Shown piece after piece: positions 25,872 to 34,155 of a stretch of 64,000 bases of DNA. The notes beneath the pieces are model-generated. The model did not search any database. It had not been told where the DNA came from and worked only from the letters and a program-made list of their open reading frames with translations. The DNA lies in the NCBI GenBank assembly GCA_022824945.1, contig JAJDYX010000023.1, positions 62,001-126,000 on the forward strand, given 5' to 3'. This DNA comes from Candidatus Latescibacterota bacterium. GTDB taxonomy: Bacteria > Latescibacterota > UBA2968. Numbering within the stretch: the stretch's first letter is position 1; each line of letters starts with the position of its first letter. Both the position numbers and the translations under genes were made by a program.

Positions 25872-26504
25872 TCAGGATAGCTTAACGGCAATGAGATGCG
25901 ACTTTTGCAAGGGGAGAATACACGTCATATAATCGGGCGCCTCGTCCAGGCGGCTCTTAAAGGCGGACCAATGTGGATCCATGTACCATTGTTCGACCGC
26001 AGACCAGCCATCGACAAAGATGAAAGCCCCTGGTGCCAGACGGCTTTCCAGCATACCGAACATAGGCGCGAAAGCGTGCAGGCCAAAATCAACAAAAACG
26101 AAATCCACGCGATCGGGAAGAGCAGCGATAAAAACATCACCAGTACTGGTGTGACATTCCACCAGATGATCCAGACCGGCGGCTCGCAAATTGCCCTGAG
26201 CTGACGCGGTTTTTTCGGGCATCTGATCCAGGGTAAAAACGCGGCCTCCCGTATGCTGCGCCGCGGCAGCCAGATGCAAAGTGGAATATCCGTGCGAAGT
26301 ACCAAATTCGACCAGTGTCCTCGCCCGCTGGTGAACCGCGGTAAGACACAGATAATGAGCCACCTCTGGGCTGGCAGCCTTGAGGCGCAGCGGGTCGGTA
26401 GAACCAGCTCGGCGCTCCTCCTGATCGCGACTGTGAAGGTGGGCGACAAGCACGCGTTGGGCTGGCGTAAAGAGATCTTCGATATGCACAGAGTCCCCTT
26501 TCAA
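25872..26504 (-). CDS. Class I SAM-dependent O-methyltransferase-like protein
   Basis: A 210-residue methyltransferase. The SAM-binding motif I is LVEFGTSHGYSTLHLA, and motif II lies near GGRVFTLDQMPEK. DFVFVDFGLHAF and PGAFIFVDGWSAVEQW resemble the acidic and metal-near positions of catechol O-methyltransferase-like enzymes, but the metal ligands are not fully kept. The start overlaps the stop of the helicase gene by 4 bases, so the two are translationally coupled. The methyl acceptor is unknown. It is the second gene of the XPB-Bax1 cluster in transcription order. Confidence 0.75.
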   Translation of the reverse strand: MKGDSVHIEDLFTPAQRVLVAHLHSRDQEERRAGSTDPLRLKAASPEVAHYLCLTAVHQRARTLVEFGTSHGYSTLHLAAAAQHTGGRVFTLDQMPEKTASAQGNLRAAGLDHLVECHTSTGDVFIAALPDRVDFVFVDFGLHAFAPMFGMLESRLAPGAFIFVDGWSAVEQWYMDPHWSAFKSRLDEAPDYMTCILPLQKSHLIAVKLS

Positions 26505-27901
26505 AACATTTCTCGTTGCTTCCCATCGTACGCATCGTGTTGTCTGCGGCGGCGGGAAATGCGGTCTTCAACCGTGTTGCGGGAGATCACTTCGTAGAGA
26601 ACGGCGTGTTTGCCTTCGCGGCGGCGCAAAATGCGCCCCAATCGCTGGACGTGTTCACGAATAGTACTCGTCCCCGAAAGCACAACCGCGACATTGGCCT
26701 CGGGTACATTGACCCCTTCGTTGAGCACGCGAGAAGTGACAAGTGCGAGAATGTCCCCCTCATTAAAAGCTTTGAGGATTTCCCGGCGCTCCTTTGTGCG
26801 GGTCTGGTGCGTAATGGCGGGAATGAGAAATTGCTCTGAAATATTATAAACAGTTTCGTTATCATTGGTAAAAATGAGCATGCGGTCGCGAGGATGTTTT
26901 TTTAGCAAGTCTTCCAGCACGCGCAACTTAGCGGTTGTGCCCAGAGCGACTTTGCGATAGCGACGATAGGCGAGCATCGCCCTTCGGCCATCGCTGGAGC
27001 GAGCCGAAAGACGCACGAAATTTTGCCATCCAGAAGCACTGCCCAACCGCAGATTCTTGGACTCCAGAAAAGCACTGAATTGCGAACGCGCGGTTTCGTA
27101 TTCGGCGCGCTCTTCGGCCACCATATCGACTTCAATGCGCTGCGTATTATACTCAGAGAGATAATCGCCAGACAGGTCGCGGATACCCTTTTCATAAACA
27201 GTTGGCCCCACGAGATCGCGCAACATAAGATGGCGACCATCGGGACGTTCGAGCGTGGCTGTAAGCCCCAGGCGATAGGGCGCAATAGAAAGTTCTGCAC
27301 CGTGAGAATAGGATTCGCCGGGCAGGTGATGGACTTCGTCAAAAACGAGAAAACCAAAACGATTGCCGTAGCGATCCATGTGCATATACGCACTGTCGTA
27401 AGTCGTTACAGTGAGATCTTCAAGCTCGTGATACCCCCCACCCAGGATGCCGATATCACAGGAAAAAGCGTCTTTGAGCAAGTCATACCACTGATTCATA
27501 AGATCAATCGTAGGCGCGACAACAAGCGTACTGCGGGCCACTTCTGCAATCCCCATCAGCGCCAGAAGCGACTTGCCCGACCCCGTGGGCAGAACAACCA
27601 CGCCGCGATATTGATTTGATTGCCAGGCGTCAAAGGCTTCAGCCTGATGCGGATGTGGGGTGTGTTCTCGGTTGAAATTGAGTTTGAGGCGGTTGTATCG
27701 CGGGACGACATTTTTTGTTTTTACATCCTGAGCCTGTAATGCCTCGACAACATCGCGATACCGGTGCGCCTGAGCGCGCCAGCGCCCCACGCGGCTATCC
27801 CATACAAATGGAGATGGCGGCTCATAATCCGCTGGCGGATCCAGAAGGACGAGCGTACCATCGTCGAACGCAAGGCGCATGTCGGGAGATGGAGATGGCA
27901 A
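26501..27901 (-). CDS. XPB/RAD25-like superfamily 2 DNA helicase
   Basis: A 466-residue helicase. A DNA-damage-recognition-like N-terminal part (1-100) is followed by motif I LPTGSGKS, motif II DEVH in VFDEVHHLPG, and GLTATLERPDG, which stands where XPB has its RED motif (the third residue differs). Motifs IV-VI appear as DRMLIFTND, VTSRVLNEGVNVPEA and QRLGRILRR. XPB unwinds DNA at lesions or promoters; bacterial and archaeal versions work with the Bax1 nuclease encoded downstream. The start is a TTG at 27901 behind a GAGG site; an ATG at 27880 is an alternative without a site. It heads the cluster that ends with Bax1. Confidence 0.88.
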   Translation of the reverse strand: MPSPSPDMRLAFDDGTLVLLDPPADYEPPSPFVWDSRVGRWRAQAHRYRDVVEALQAQDVKTKNVVPRYNRLKLNFNREHTPHPHQAEAFDAWQSNQYRGVVVLPTGSGKSLLALMGIAEVARSTLVVAPTIDLMNQWYDLLKDAFSCDIGILGGGYHELEDLTVTTYDSAYMHMDRYGNRFGFLVFDEVHHLPGESYSHGAELSIAPYRLGLTATLERPDGRHLMLRDLVGPTVYEKGIRDLSGDYLSEYNTQRIEVDMVAEERAEYETARSQFSAFLESKNLRLGSASGWQNFVRLSARSSDGRRAMLAYRRYRKVALGTTAKLRVLEDLLKKHPRDRMLIFTNDNETVYNISEQFLIPAITHQTRTKERREILKAFNEGDILALVTSRVLNEGVNVPEANVAVVLSGTSTIREHVQRLGRILRRREGKHAVLYEVISRNTVEDRISRRRRQHDAYDGKQREMF

Positions 27902-27930
27902 TATGAGTACCTCGAAGGATGTAGTATAGA

Positions 27931-27963
27931 TTTCTCACACAGAGACACGGAGACGCAAAGAGA
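27931..27963. repeat. Dispersed intergenic repeat of CACAGAGACACGGAGACGC type
   Basis: A low-complexity stretch around CACACAGAGACACGGAGACG in the short gap upstream of the helicase. Very similar text is found between genes of many planctomycete-, cyanobacterium- and FCB-like genomes. Only one copy was noticed in this window. Confidence 0.45.
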
Positions 27964-28005
27964 TGGGACTGGCAGGAGGTGAGAACCAATCCCCAGTCCC
28001 TCATC
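27964..28005. repeat. GGGACTGG-type repeat with inverted arms
   Basis: GGGACTGG and CCAGTCCC arms lie about 20 bases apart. The rightmost part, read on the minus strand, resembles the GGGGATTAGGGACTGGTAG text at 55347-55369 and 58503-58524. It lies in the gap between helicase and kinase genes. Confidence 0.4.
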
Positions 28006-28010
28006 TTTAA

Positions 28011-28640
28011 CTACGGTCTTGCCAACCGAATGGCGTGATCGGCGGCGGTGAGATAGGGAAACGATTGTTCGAGAAAGGCTTTGAGAAGTGTGTCTGCATT
28101 CAGATCTGATGTATCGATCTGAAATTTTTGTTTAAAAAAGGATTTGCGAAATTCTTCTTGAAATGCCTCCTGCACTTCTTCGATATCCGATTCGGGTACA
28201 AGGGGAAAATCGTGTGGATCGTCTTTCATGCGCTGTTTGATAACCTCGGGACTGGCTGTGAGATGCACCAGAATAATATCTTTGGGCATGTCTTTTTCCC
28301 ATGCCTGGGGATTTTCGACCGGGCGCGCCAGGTCGGGATAGTAATAGCGTTGACCATAGACCATCTCCTCAATGTGGAAACCCGTGAGCAAAACGTGCTG
28401 GTAATTGTGAACCAGGCGCACGTGATAAGCGATCTGAAACCGCTGAAAACGCTCTTTGATGGGCGATGGCAACTCGGCCATGGCCTTTTGATCTGCGGGA
28501 TTCGTAAGGGTTTGCTGATCGGGAACGGAAAAGTGATCGTCCATGTGATGGCGAATACCGCGCTCCATGCCCCATTTTTGAATCGCTTGAACCAGCGTGG
28601 TTTTGCCCGTGTATTCCGTACCAATTGCAATGACGCGCAT
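28011..28640 (-). CDS. P-loop nucleotide kinase-like protein
   Basis: A 209-residue protein with a Walker A motif near the start, GTEYTGKTTL (7-16), and deoxynucleoside/thymidylate kinase-like features: the HHMDDHFSVPD segment where the catalytic Asp or Glu and lid contacts are expected, and the LVHLTASPEVIKQRMKDD motif that resembles the lid of such kinases. Substrate cannot be stated: nucleoside, nucleotide or a small metabolite. It is transcribed leftward and divergently from the TetR gene, with 134 bases between. No operon partner is evident downstream. Confidence 0.65.
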   Translation of the reverse strand: MRVIAIGTEYTGKTTLVQAIQKWGMERGIRHHMDDHFSVPDQQTLTNPADQKAMAELPSPIKERFQRFQIAYHVRLVHNYQHVLLTGFHIEEMVYGQRYYYPDLARPVENPQAWEKDMPKDIILVHLTASPEVIKQRMKDDPHDFPLVPESDIEEVQEAFQEEFRKSFFKQKFQIDTSDLNADTLLKAFLEQSFPYLTAADHAIRLARP

Positions 28641-28774
28641 GTGAAGCTCCTTGTTGAAAAGTCGGTTTAGATAGACTATATTTAGTTTCAGGACGGTTCA
28701 TGTTATTAATTTGTAAAACTTAAAGCAAAGCAAAAAAGACGCCGACTTGTCGAATCTATCGTAAAAGGCACATC

Positions 28775-29386
28775 ATGGGACGTACGAGCGATGCAAAAGA
28801 GCGGCTGATACGGGCTGCGATGGATTTGTTTTTTACGCGCGGTTATACCGACGTGGGCGTACAGGAATTGTGCAAAGCTGCTGGGGTAAAAAAGGGGAGT
28901 TTTTACCACTTCTTTGAAACCAAGCAAGACCTGGTGCTGGCTGCATTAGATCGATGGTGGGAGATCACACGAGAGACCGCCTGGGAGCGGGCTTTTTCAT
29001 CGGAACGACCACCTCTGGAGCGGATTTCGCGTTTTTTTGAACTGGTCTATGAGCAAAATTGCCAATTTTACGAGCAGCACAAACAGCTTTGCGGGTGTCC
29101 GTTTGGCAACCTCGCCGTGGAAATGAGTGCGCACGAGCCGCTGATCCGCCATAAAATTGACCGCATTTTTGAAGATGTAATCGGCCGATTGCAAAGAACA
29201 CTCGATGAAGCAGTAGAAGCCAGTGATCTATCCCCCATGGATACGCGAGAAACAGCTCTGGCATTGTGGGCGTATTACGAAGGCATTTTGATACTGGCTA
29301 AAGCGCGGCAAGATCTGGATCTGTTAAAACGGCTGGGACAGCGCGCTGTGAGGTTTTTGCAAGTGTCGCGGCGACATGTAGCATGA
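28775..29386 (+). CDS. TetR/AcrR family transcriptional regulator
   Basis: A 203-residue repressor-type regulator. The N-terminal helix-turn-helix runs through LIRAAMDLFFTRGYTDVG, QELCKAAGVKKGSFYHFF and the next helix. The C-terminal ligand domain contains KQLCGCPFGNLAVEMS, a Cys-rich turn found in NemR/AcuR-like members that sense reactive electrophiles or small acids. The stop codon is 7 bases before the PhyH start and xylulokinase follows, so it probably controls this operon and itself. A direct operator could not be assigned in the 134-base divergent region. Confidence 0.9.
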   Translation: MGRTSDAKERLIRAAMDLFFTRGYTDVGVQELCKAAGVKKGSFYHFFETKQDLVLAALDRWWEITRETAWERAFSSERPPLERISRFFELVYEQNCQFYEQHKQLCGCPFGNLAVEMSAHEPLIRHKIDRIFEDVIGRLQRTLDEAVEASDLSPMDTRETALALWAYYEGILILAKARQDLDLLKRLGQRAVRFLQVSRRHVA

Positions 29387-29393
29387 GGATCTT

Positions 29394-30179
29394 ATGACCC
29401 TTTCGAAACAATATCAAAAAGATGGGTTTTGCGCTATTTCTGACCCGGTTTTTTCAACCAACGTCGTCAATGCCGCAATTCAAGGCATGGATGCTGTACG
29501 CGCGGGGAAGTACGATACCGGACACCCACCTGAAAACTCCCGATGGAACCCCGGCGATGATCCCAAAGCACTGTGCAAAATTGAAATGCCGCAGATTGCG
29601 AGTCACGGCATCATGGACCTGGTCTCGCATCCCGGCCTCGGCAAACTCGCCGCTGAAGTCACAGGCGCAAAAATGGTACAGGTCTGGTGGGTTCAACTGC
29701 TCTACAAACCTGTAGGCGAACCCACAGATCAACGCGTCACCAATATCGGCTGGCATCAGGATCGCTACTACTGGCGAATATGGGAAGACGGCAGCGAACT
29801 CTTCACAGCGTGGGTCGCCCTCAGCAACATCACACCCGATGCAGGACCAATGCGCTTTGTCCCCGGCTCACACCGCTGGGGGCTTTTGGATATCGACTTC
29901 GGCTTTCAACAACAAGACCTCGACACATTGCGCAGCGGCATATCAATACCCGAACAGGCCACCTGGCGAGAAGTTCCCATGCTCCTGCCCCCCGGCGCAT
30001 TGAGCCTGCACGACTGCTTCACCTTACACGGTAGCGGGCCCAACCGATCCAACAGTCCTCGCCGCAGCTTTGCCATTCACATGCGCACAGAAAAATCGCG
30101 CCCCGTCAACGACGAGCGACAGGGCCTCACCCGACACATTGACGACCTATCCAAATGCCCGGTTATCTATGAATCGTAA
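29394..30179 (+). CDS. Phytanoyl-CoA dioxygenase (PhyH) family protein
   Basis: A 261-residue Fe(II)/2-oxoglutarate-dependent oxygenase. The iron site is IGWHQDRYYW with His-x-Asp, and the distal His and the 2-oxoglutarate-binding Arg are in HDCFTLHGSGPNRS and PRRSFAIH. FVPGSHRWG is another family mark. The family hydroxylates lipids, ectoine or small natural compounds. It is directly downstream of a TetR gene (7 bases) with an AGGATC site and directly upstream of xylulokinase (9 bases), suggesting a role in sugar or osmolyte metabolism. Three PhyH paralogues occur in this window; their substrates are unknown. Confidence 0.88.
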   Translation: MTLSKQYQKDGFCAISDPVFSTNVVNAAIQGMDAVRAGKYDTGHPPENSRWNPGDDPKALCKIEMPQIASHGIMDLVSHPGLGKLAAEVTGAKMVQVWWVQLLYKPVGEPTDQRVTNIGWHQDRYYWRIWEDGSELFTAWVALSNITPDAGPMRFVPGSHRWGLLDIDFGFQQQDLDTLRSGISIPEQATWREVPMLLPPGALSLHDCFTLHGSGPNRSNSPRRSFAIHMRTEKSRPVNDERQGLTRHIDDLSKCPVIYES

Positions 30180-30188
30180 GGAGTATCC

Positions 30189-31736
30189 ATGAGCAACCTG
30201 TATCTCGGGCTTGACGCCAGCACGCAGAGCTTGAGTGCCATTATCATAGACATCGACACCCGCAAAGTCGTGTACGACGTCTCTTTGAACTACGACGAAA
30301 CACTACCGCACTATGGCACTCAAAATGGCGTCCTCGACCATCCCGACCCCAAAATTGTTCACTCGCCACCTCTCATGTGGGCCGAAGCCCTCGACGTGCT
30401 TTTTGACAAAATGAAAACCGAGGGCATAACCCTCGACAATATCCGGGCCATCTCTGGCTCGGGGCAACAACACGGTTCTGTCTATCTCAAAAATGCGGAT
30501 ACCTTATCAAATCTCAATCCATCAAAATCCCTCGTAGAAAACCTCGAAGGGATATTCTCCCGCGACACATCTCCCATCTGGATGGATTCTTCTACCCGCG
30601 CCGAATGCGATGAAATCTGCGACGCCCTCGGCGGCCTTCAAGCCACAGCCAGCGCCACGGGATCCACCACCTTTGAGCGCTTCACAGGACCACAGATTCG
30701 CAAATTCTACAAAACACAACCCGATGCTTATAACAACACCGCACACATCATGCTCGTCTCTTCCTTCATGGCCTCTCTGATCGCGGGCAAAGTTGCCCCC
30801 ATCGATCACGGCGATGGCGCGGGCATGAACCTGATGGACATTCAAACCCGAACCTATCATGCTACCGCGCTCGACGCCACAGCACCCGATCTGTCCCATC
30901 GCCTGCCCTCGCTCGCAGAATCCCGCGCGATTATCGGCACTGTGAACCCCTACTTTGTCGATAAATACGGCGTCAATCCCAATGCACAGGCACTCGTCTG
31001 GTCGGGCGACAATCCCAACAGCGTCATCGGCCTCGGTCTTATCCGAGAGGGCCTCGTCGCCATCTCACTCGGCACCAGCGACACCTACTTTGGCACAATG
31101 AAAAATTGCCAGACCGACCCGCGCGGCGAAGGTCACGTCTTCGTCTCACCCACTGGCGACTATATGACCCTTATATGTTTCAAAAACGGCTCCCTCGCCC
31201 GCGAAGCCGTACGCCAATCTCATAGTCTGGACTGGGACGGTTTTTCCCATGCCCTCCAATCCACCCCCCCGGGCAATAATGGGAAAATCATGCTTCCCTA
31301 TTTTGAACCCGAAATCGTGCCCAATGTCCTCAATCCCGGCGTACACCGCTTTGACCTCGACGAACAGGACGCCGCTGGCAATTGCCGCGCGGTTGTCGAG
31401 GCGCAAATGATGTCCATGCGCATTCACGCAGAATGGATGGGCGTGCGTCCCTCAGCCATCTACGTCACAGGTGGTGCCTCGGTCAATCCCGAAATTCTCC
31501 AGATTATGGCCGACGTACAAAACTGTCCCGTTCATCAATTTGAAGTCACCAACAGCGCGGCTCTCGGCGCCGCACTCCGCGCCGCACAGGCGCACCTCAA
31601 CACTTCCTGGGAAGACATCAGCAAGGGCATCGCCGAACCCCTATCTGGCTCCGTCGTCAAGCCCACCAACACCGCAGTGTATGACGAACTGGTCAAAAAA
31701 TATGCCAAATGCGAACAAATCGCGCTCAACAAATAA
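30189..31736 (+). CDS. xylB: FGGY-family carbohydrate kinase, xylulokinase-like
   Basis: A 515-residue kinase. The N-terminal phosphate motif is LYLGLDASTQSLSAIIIDID, cut here at 20. SGSGQQHGSVYL is the conserved substrate contact of xylulokinases, GDGAGMNLMD the catalytic Asp region, and LGTSDTYFG and YVTGGASVNPEI are the ATP-binding motifs of the C-terminal half. It should phosphorylate D-xylulose or a close ketose using ATP, feeding the pentose phosphate pathway. The start has an AAGGAG site. It is the third gene of the TetR/PhyH/kinase operon and ends 4 bases before the convergent nitrilase-like gene. Other FGGY substrates remain possible. Confidence 0.85.
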   Translation: MSNLYLGLDASTQSLSAIIIDIDTRKVVYDVSLNYDETLPHYGTQNGVLDHPDPKIVHSPPLMWAEALDVLFDKMKTEGITLDNIRAISGSGQQHGSVYLKNADTLSNLNPSKSLVENLEGIFSRDTSPIWMDSSTRAECDEICDALGGLQATASATGSTTFERFTGPQIRKFYKTQPDAYNNTAHIMLVSSFMASLIAGKVAPIDHGDGAGMNLMDIQTRTYHATALDATAPDLSHRLPSLAESRAIIGTVNPYFVDKYGVNPNAQALVWSGDNPNSVIGLGLIREGLVAISLGTSDTYFGTMKNCQTDPRGEGHVFVSPTGDYMTLICFKNGSLAREAVRQSHSLDWDGFSHALQSTPPGNNGKIMLPYFEPEIVPNVLNPGVHRFDLDEQDAAGNCRAVVEAQMMSMRIHAEWMGVRPSAIYVTGGASVNPEILQIMADVQNCPVHQFEVTNSAALGAALRAAQAHLNTSWEDISKGIAEPLSGSVVKPTNTAVYDELVKKYAKCEQIALNK

Positions 31737-31739
31737 TTC

Positions 31740-33062
31740 TCAATACGCCTCAGCCTTCAAGGCCCCCGCGTTCTCTTCATCAACAAAAGCGCGATAGGTA
31801 TGTGGTCGTCGCTGCATCCAGTTAATCCCGCGAAAGCACCCGCGACTCTTTGGCATAAATCCATCCACGAGATTCACCTCAGCGGTCACAAACCGTTCAC
31901 TGCCATCATTCCATGCCAGCACATGCCCGGTGCGATCAATAATACAACTGCCCTCCGCGCGATTTACCGCCACCACCATACACAACTGGTTGTCCAGTGC
32001 CCGCGTCTGCATAATCCCGCGAAAGCGCTCGGGGTCCCACGTATGATCTTCTGGATGCCACGCGCGGTGATCACCCATAATTGGCAACAACAAAAAGTCC
32101 GCGCCGTTTAACCCGATCATCCGCGACGACTCAGCCGCCGAAGAATCCATACAAATATTGCACCCAATCCGTCCGATCCCTGTATCAAACACTGGAAAAT
32201 CATCACCCGGCAAGATACCCGAATCCATCTCGCCACCCACGGCCAGATGCACCTTGCGATATTTGCCATCCACGCCGCCATCGGGCGCGAGCAAAACGGC
32301 TGTATTGTGAACGGCATCACCATCTCGTTCAATCACACCCAACAGCACATATACGCCATAATCGCGCGCAACATCCGCAAACGGCTCCGCCTCGGGTCCC
32401 GGCACGGGCACTGCCAGTTCCAATGGACTCCCTTTAACCCCATATTGCAATGCAATCTCGGGCAATACAATCAAATCGGGTTTTTCTTTTTCACATATCT
32501 CTCGGCACAAAGGCAAATAAAGATCGACATTGTCCTGAATCGACTCAAACCGCCGGTCGCGATCTTCTCGCCGTCCCGTCGCGACACAAATTTTCACGGG
32601 TTTGTATGATTCCGCCACTTCGGTTGCGATCACTTTGGGCAATTGCCATTCGGATGATCCTTTAACCGACCAGCGAAACGTATAGCGCACGGTCAAATGT
32701 TCAGCATCTTCCGGGGCAGTGAGACGCCGTGAAAATTGCACAGTGTCGCCATTCCATTCGGGAAGGAGATAATCCCAGCACAGAACTTCGCTGCGCCGCC
32801 CACTGTCCCGATCCAGGTGGCCCCAATACGCCTCACAGCGCAACACATCGCGTGCCGTATCCACATCACAAAACTGCGTCTGAGCAACGATCTCATACAT
32901 TTTGCCGGCCTCAACACCCGAATACGCGATCTGCCATCCGCCAATACAAGTCCGCGTCCCATTTGCGGCAATTGCCAGCGTATCTCCACTGCGTTCTGTC
33001 AACGGCGCAGCGGTCGGATGCGGCGCCCAGGGTTCAATAGACTCAAGTTGTAACTCTGACAT
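31740..33062 (-). CDS. Carbon-nitrogen hydrolase (nitrilase superfamily) with extra N-terminal domain
   Basis: A 440-residue protein. The C-terminal part from about 150 is a nitrilase fold with the Glu-Lys-Cys triad visible in LIVLPEIALQYG, KYRKVHLAVGGE and GCNICMDSS. The first 150 residues form a beta-rich domain with a Trp/Gly pattern that is not part of the catalytic unit and could bind carbohydrate or membrane. The family hydrolyses amides or nitriles of small molecules. It faces the xylulokinase gene tail to tail and is followed upstream by another PhyH gene, 36 bases away, so both are probably one operon. Confidence 0.82.
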   Translation of the reverse strand: MSELQLESIEPWAPHPTAAPLTERSGDTLAIAANGTRTCIGGWQIAYSGVEAGKMYEIVAQTQFCDVDTARDVLRCEAYWGHLDRDSGRRSEVLCWDYLLPEWNGDTVQFSRRLTAPEDAEHLTVRYTFRWSVKGSSEWQLPKVIATEVAESYKPVKICVATGRREDRDRRFESIQDNVDLYLPLCREICEKEKPDLIVLPEIALQYGVKGSPLELAVPVPGPEAEPFADVARDYGVYVLLGVIERDGDAVHNTAVLLAPDGGVDGKYRKVHLAVGGEMDSGILPGDDFPVFDTGIGRIGCNICMDSSAAESSRMIGLNGADFLLLPIMGDHRAWHPEDHTWDPERFRGIMQTRALDNQLCMVVAVNRAEGSCIIDRTGHVLAWNDGSERFVTAEVNLVDGFMPKSRGCFRGINWMQRRPHTYRAFVDEENAGALKAEAY

Positions 33063-33098
33063 AATCTGCTCCTTTTTTAATTTATCGCAAATCTCAGA

Positions 33099-33947
33099 TT
33101 ATTGTTCGATCCAGTGACGGTACAAAGGCTTCACATCTTCTGGCAACCCGTCGTAAACCTCTTTTTGCAATGGCATAGATTCGTAATTCTTGCCACCTGT
33201 CTCCACCACCATCATCTCGTGCTCGGGTTTGCCAATATGCGACGGATTCAAATTCAACCACCACGGGGCATAGCGCACAATCAATGCCACGCGCGGTTGA
33301 TCACTCTGATTTGATGCCACTGCATGCCACAATCGACTATCGTAAATCAGCACACTGCCCGCTGCGCCCTTCACCTGCATCTCGGAGGGATACGGCGCAT
33401 CCTGATCCACATCGTCCATCCCACCTGCGGCCGGATTATCGAGCCATCGATGACTGCCCGGCACGAGAAATGTCCCGCCGTTTTTCTCATTAAACGCCGT
33501 CAACATCCAGATAGACGACAAATGCAATAACGCATCGGGATACGGCGAGGGAATATGCGACGCATTCGTTGCATTATACGGCCAATCCGCGTGCCAGTAT
33601 CCCCTTTCATTGCCCGGATAATTGATCACACAATCGGTGCAAGAAACGCGCGCATACGGTCCAAATAGCGCATCTATCACATCCATCATCTTTCGACTTG
33701 CCAGATAAGGTGTGAAAACCTGCGTTTCATTAATCACCTGCCGCAAACTCGCCACCCCCTCTGCACCAACGCGATGTCCCCGCGCCCGGGTTGCGGCCAG
33801 TGCCGCCTCAGATTCCGCGTGTTTTCGCGCCTGTGCTGCCACGATGGCTTGCCGCACGGCATCCACCTCATTTTCGGGAATCACGTTTTCAACCACATAA
33901 AACCCATCGCGTTTGAGTTTTTCGAGGATATGAGAAACGGATATCAT
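33099..33947 (-). CDS. Phytanoyl-CoA dioxygenase (PhyH) family protein
   Basis: A 282-residue Fe(II)/2-oxoglutarate dioxygenase. The iron ligands are His and Asp in GYWHADWPYN and the later His in SRLWHAVASN; the 2-oxoglutarate Arg follows in QPRVALIVRY. MLTAFNEKNGGTFLVPGSHRW is the long conserved hairpin, cut here for length. The start has a GGAG site. It lies upstream of the nitrilase-like gene on the same strand. The substrate is unknown; its distance from the PhyH at 29394 suggests separate functions. Confidence 0.88.
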   Translation of the reverse strand: MISVSHILEKLKRDGFYVVENVIPENEVDAVRQAIVAAQARKHAESEAALAATRARGHRVGAEGVASLRQVINETQVFTPYLASRKMMDVIDALFGPYARVSCTDCVINYPGNERGYWHADWPYNATNASHIPSPYPDALLHLSSIWMLTAFNEKNGGTFLVPGSHRWLDNPAAGGMDDVDQDAPYPSEMQVKGAAGSVLIYDSRLWHAVASNQSDQPRVALIVRYAPWWLNLNPSHIGKPEHEMMVVETGGKNYESMPLQKEVYDGLPEDVKPLYRHWIEQ

Positions 33948-34103
33948 TTACACCCTCCAGAATATTATTCCGCAATACTGTTGCAAAAAAGATACACATG
34001 TCGTATTGTTTCACAGAATGCATACTGAGTTTCAGATATTAGTTATACGCACAACTTCTTATTTTTCCAAATCTTATTTTTTTGGCGAAAGACCCATGAC
34101 GGT

Positions 34104-34120
34104 TGGGCACAGTTTTTGCA
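34104..34120 (+). promoter_or_regulatory. Sigma-54 (-24/-12) promoter of the Omp85-NtrYX operon
   Basis: GGGCACAGTTTTTGCAT matches the sigma-54 consensus (GGCAC - 5 bases - TTGCA) with exact GG-to-GC spacing; only the T before GG and the G after CAC differ. It lies about 36 bases before the Omp85 ATG. The operon itself encodes a sigma-54 activator, so autoregulation is likely. Confidence 0.65.
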
Positions 34121-34155
34121 TAATTATATCTAAAAACCACACGAGTGCTGCCATC

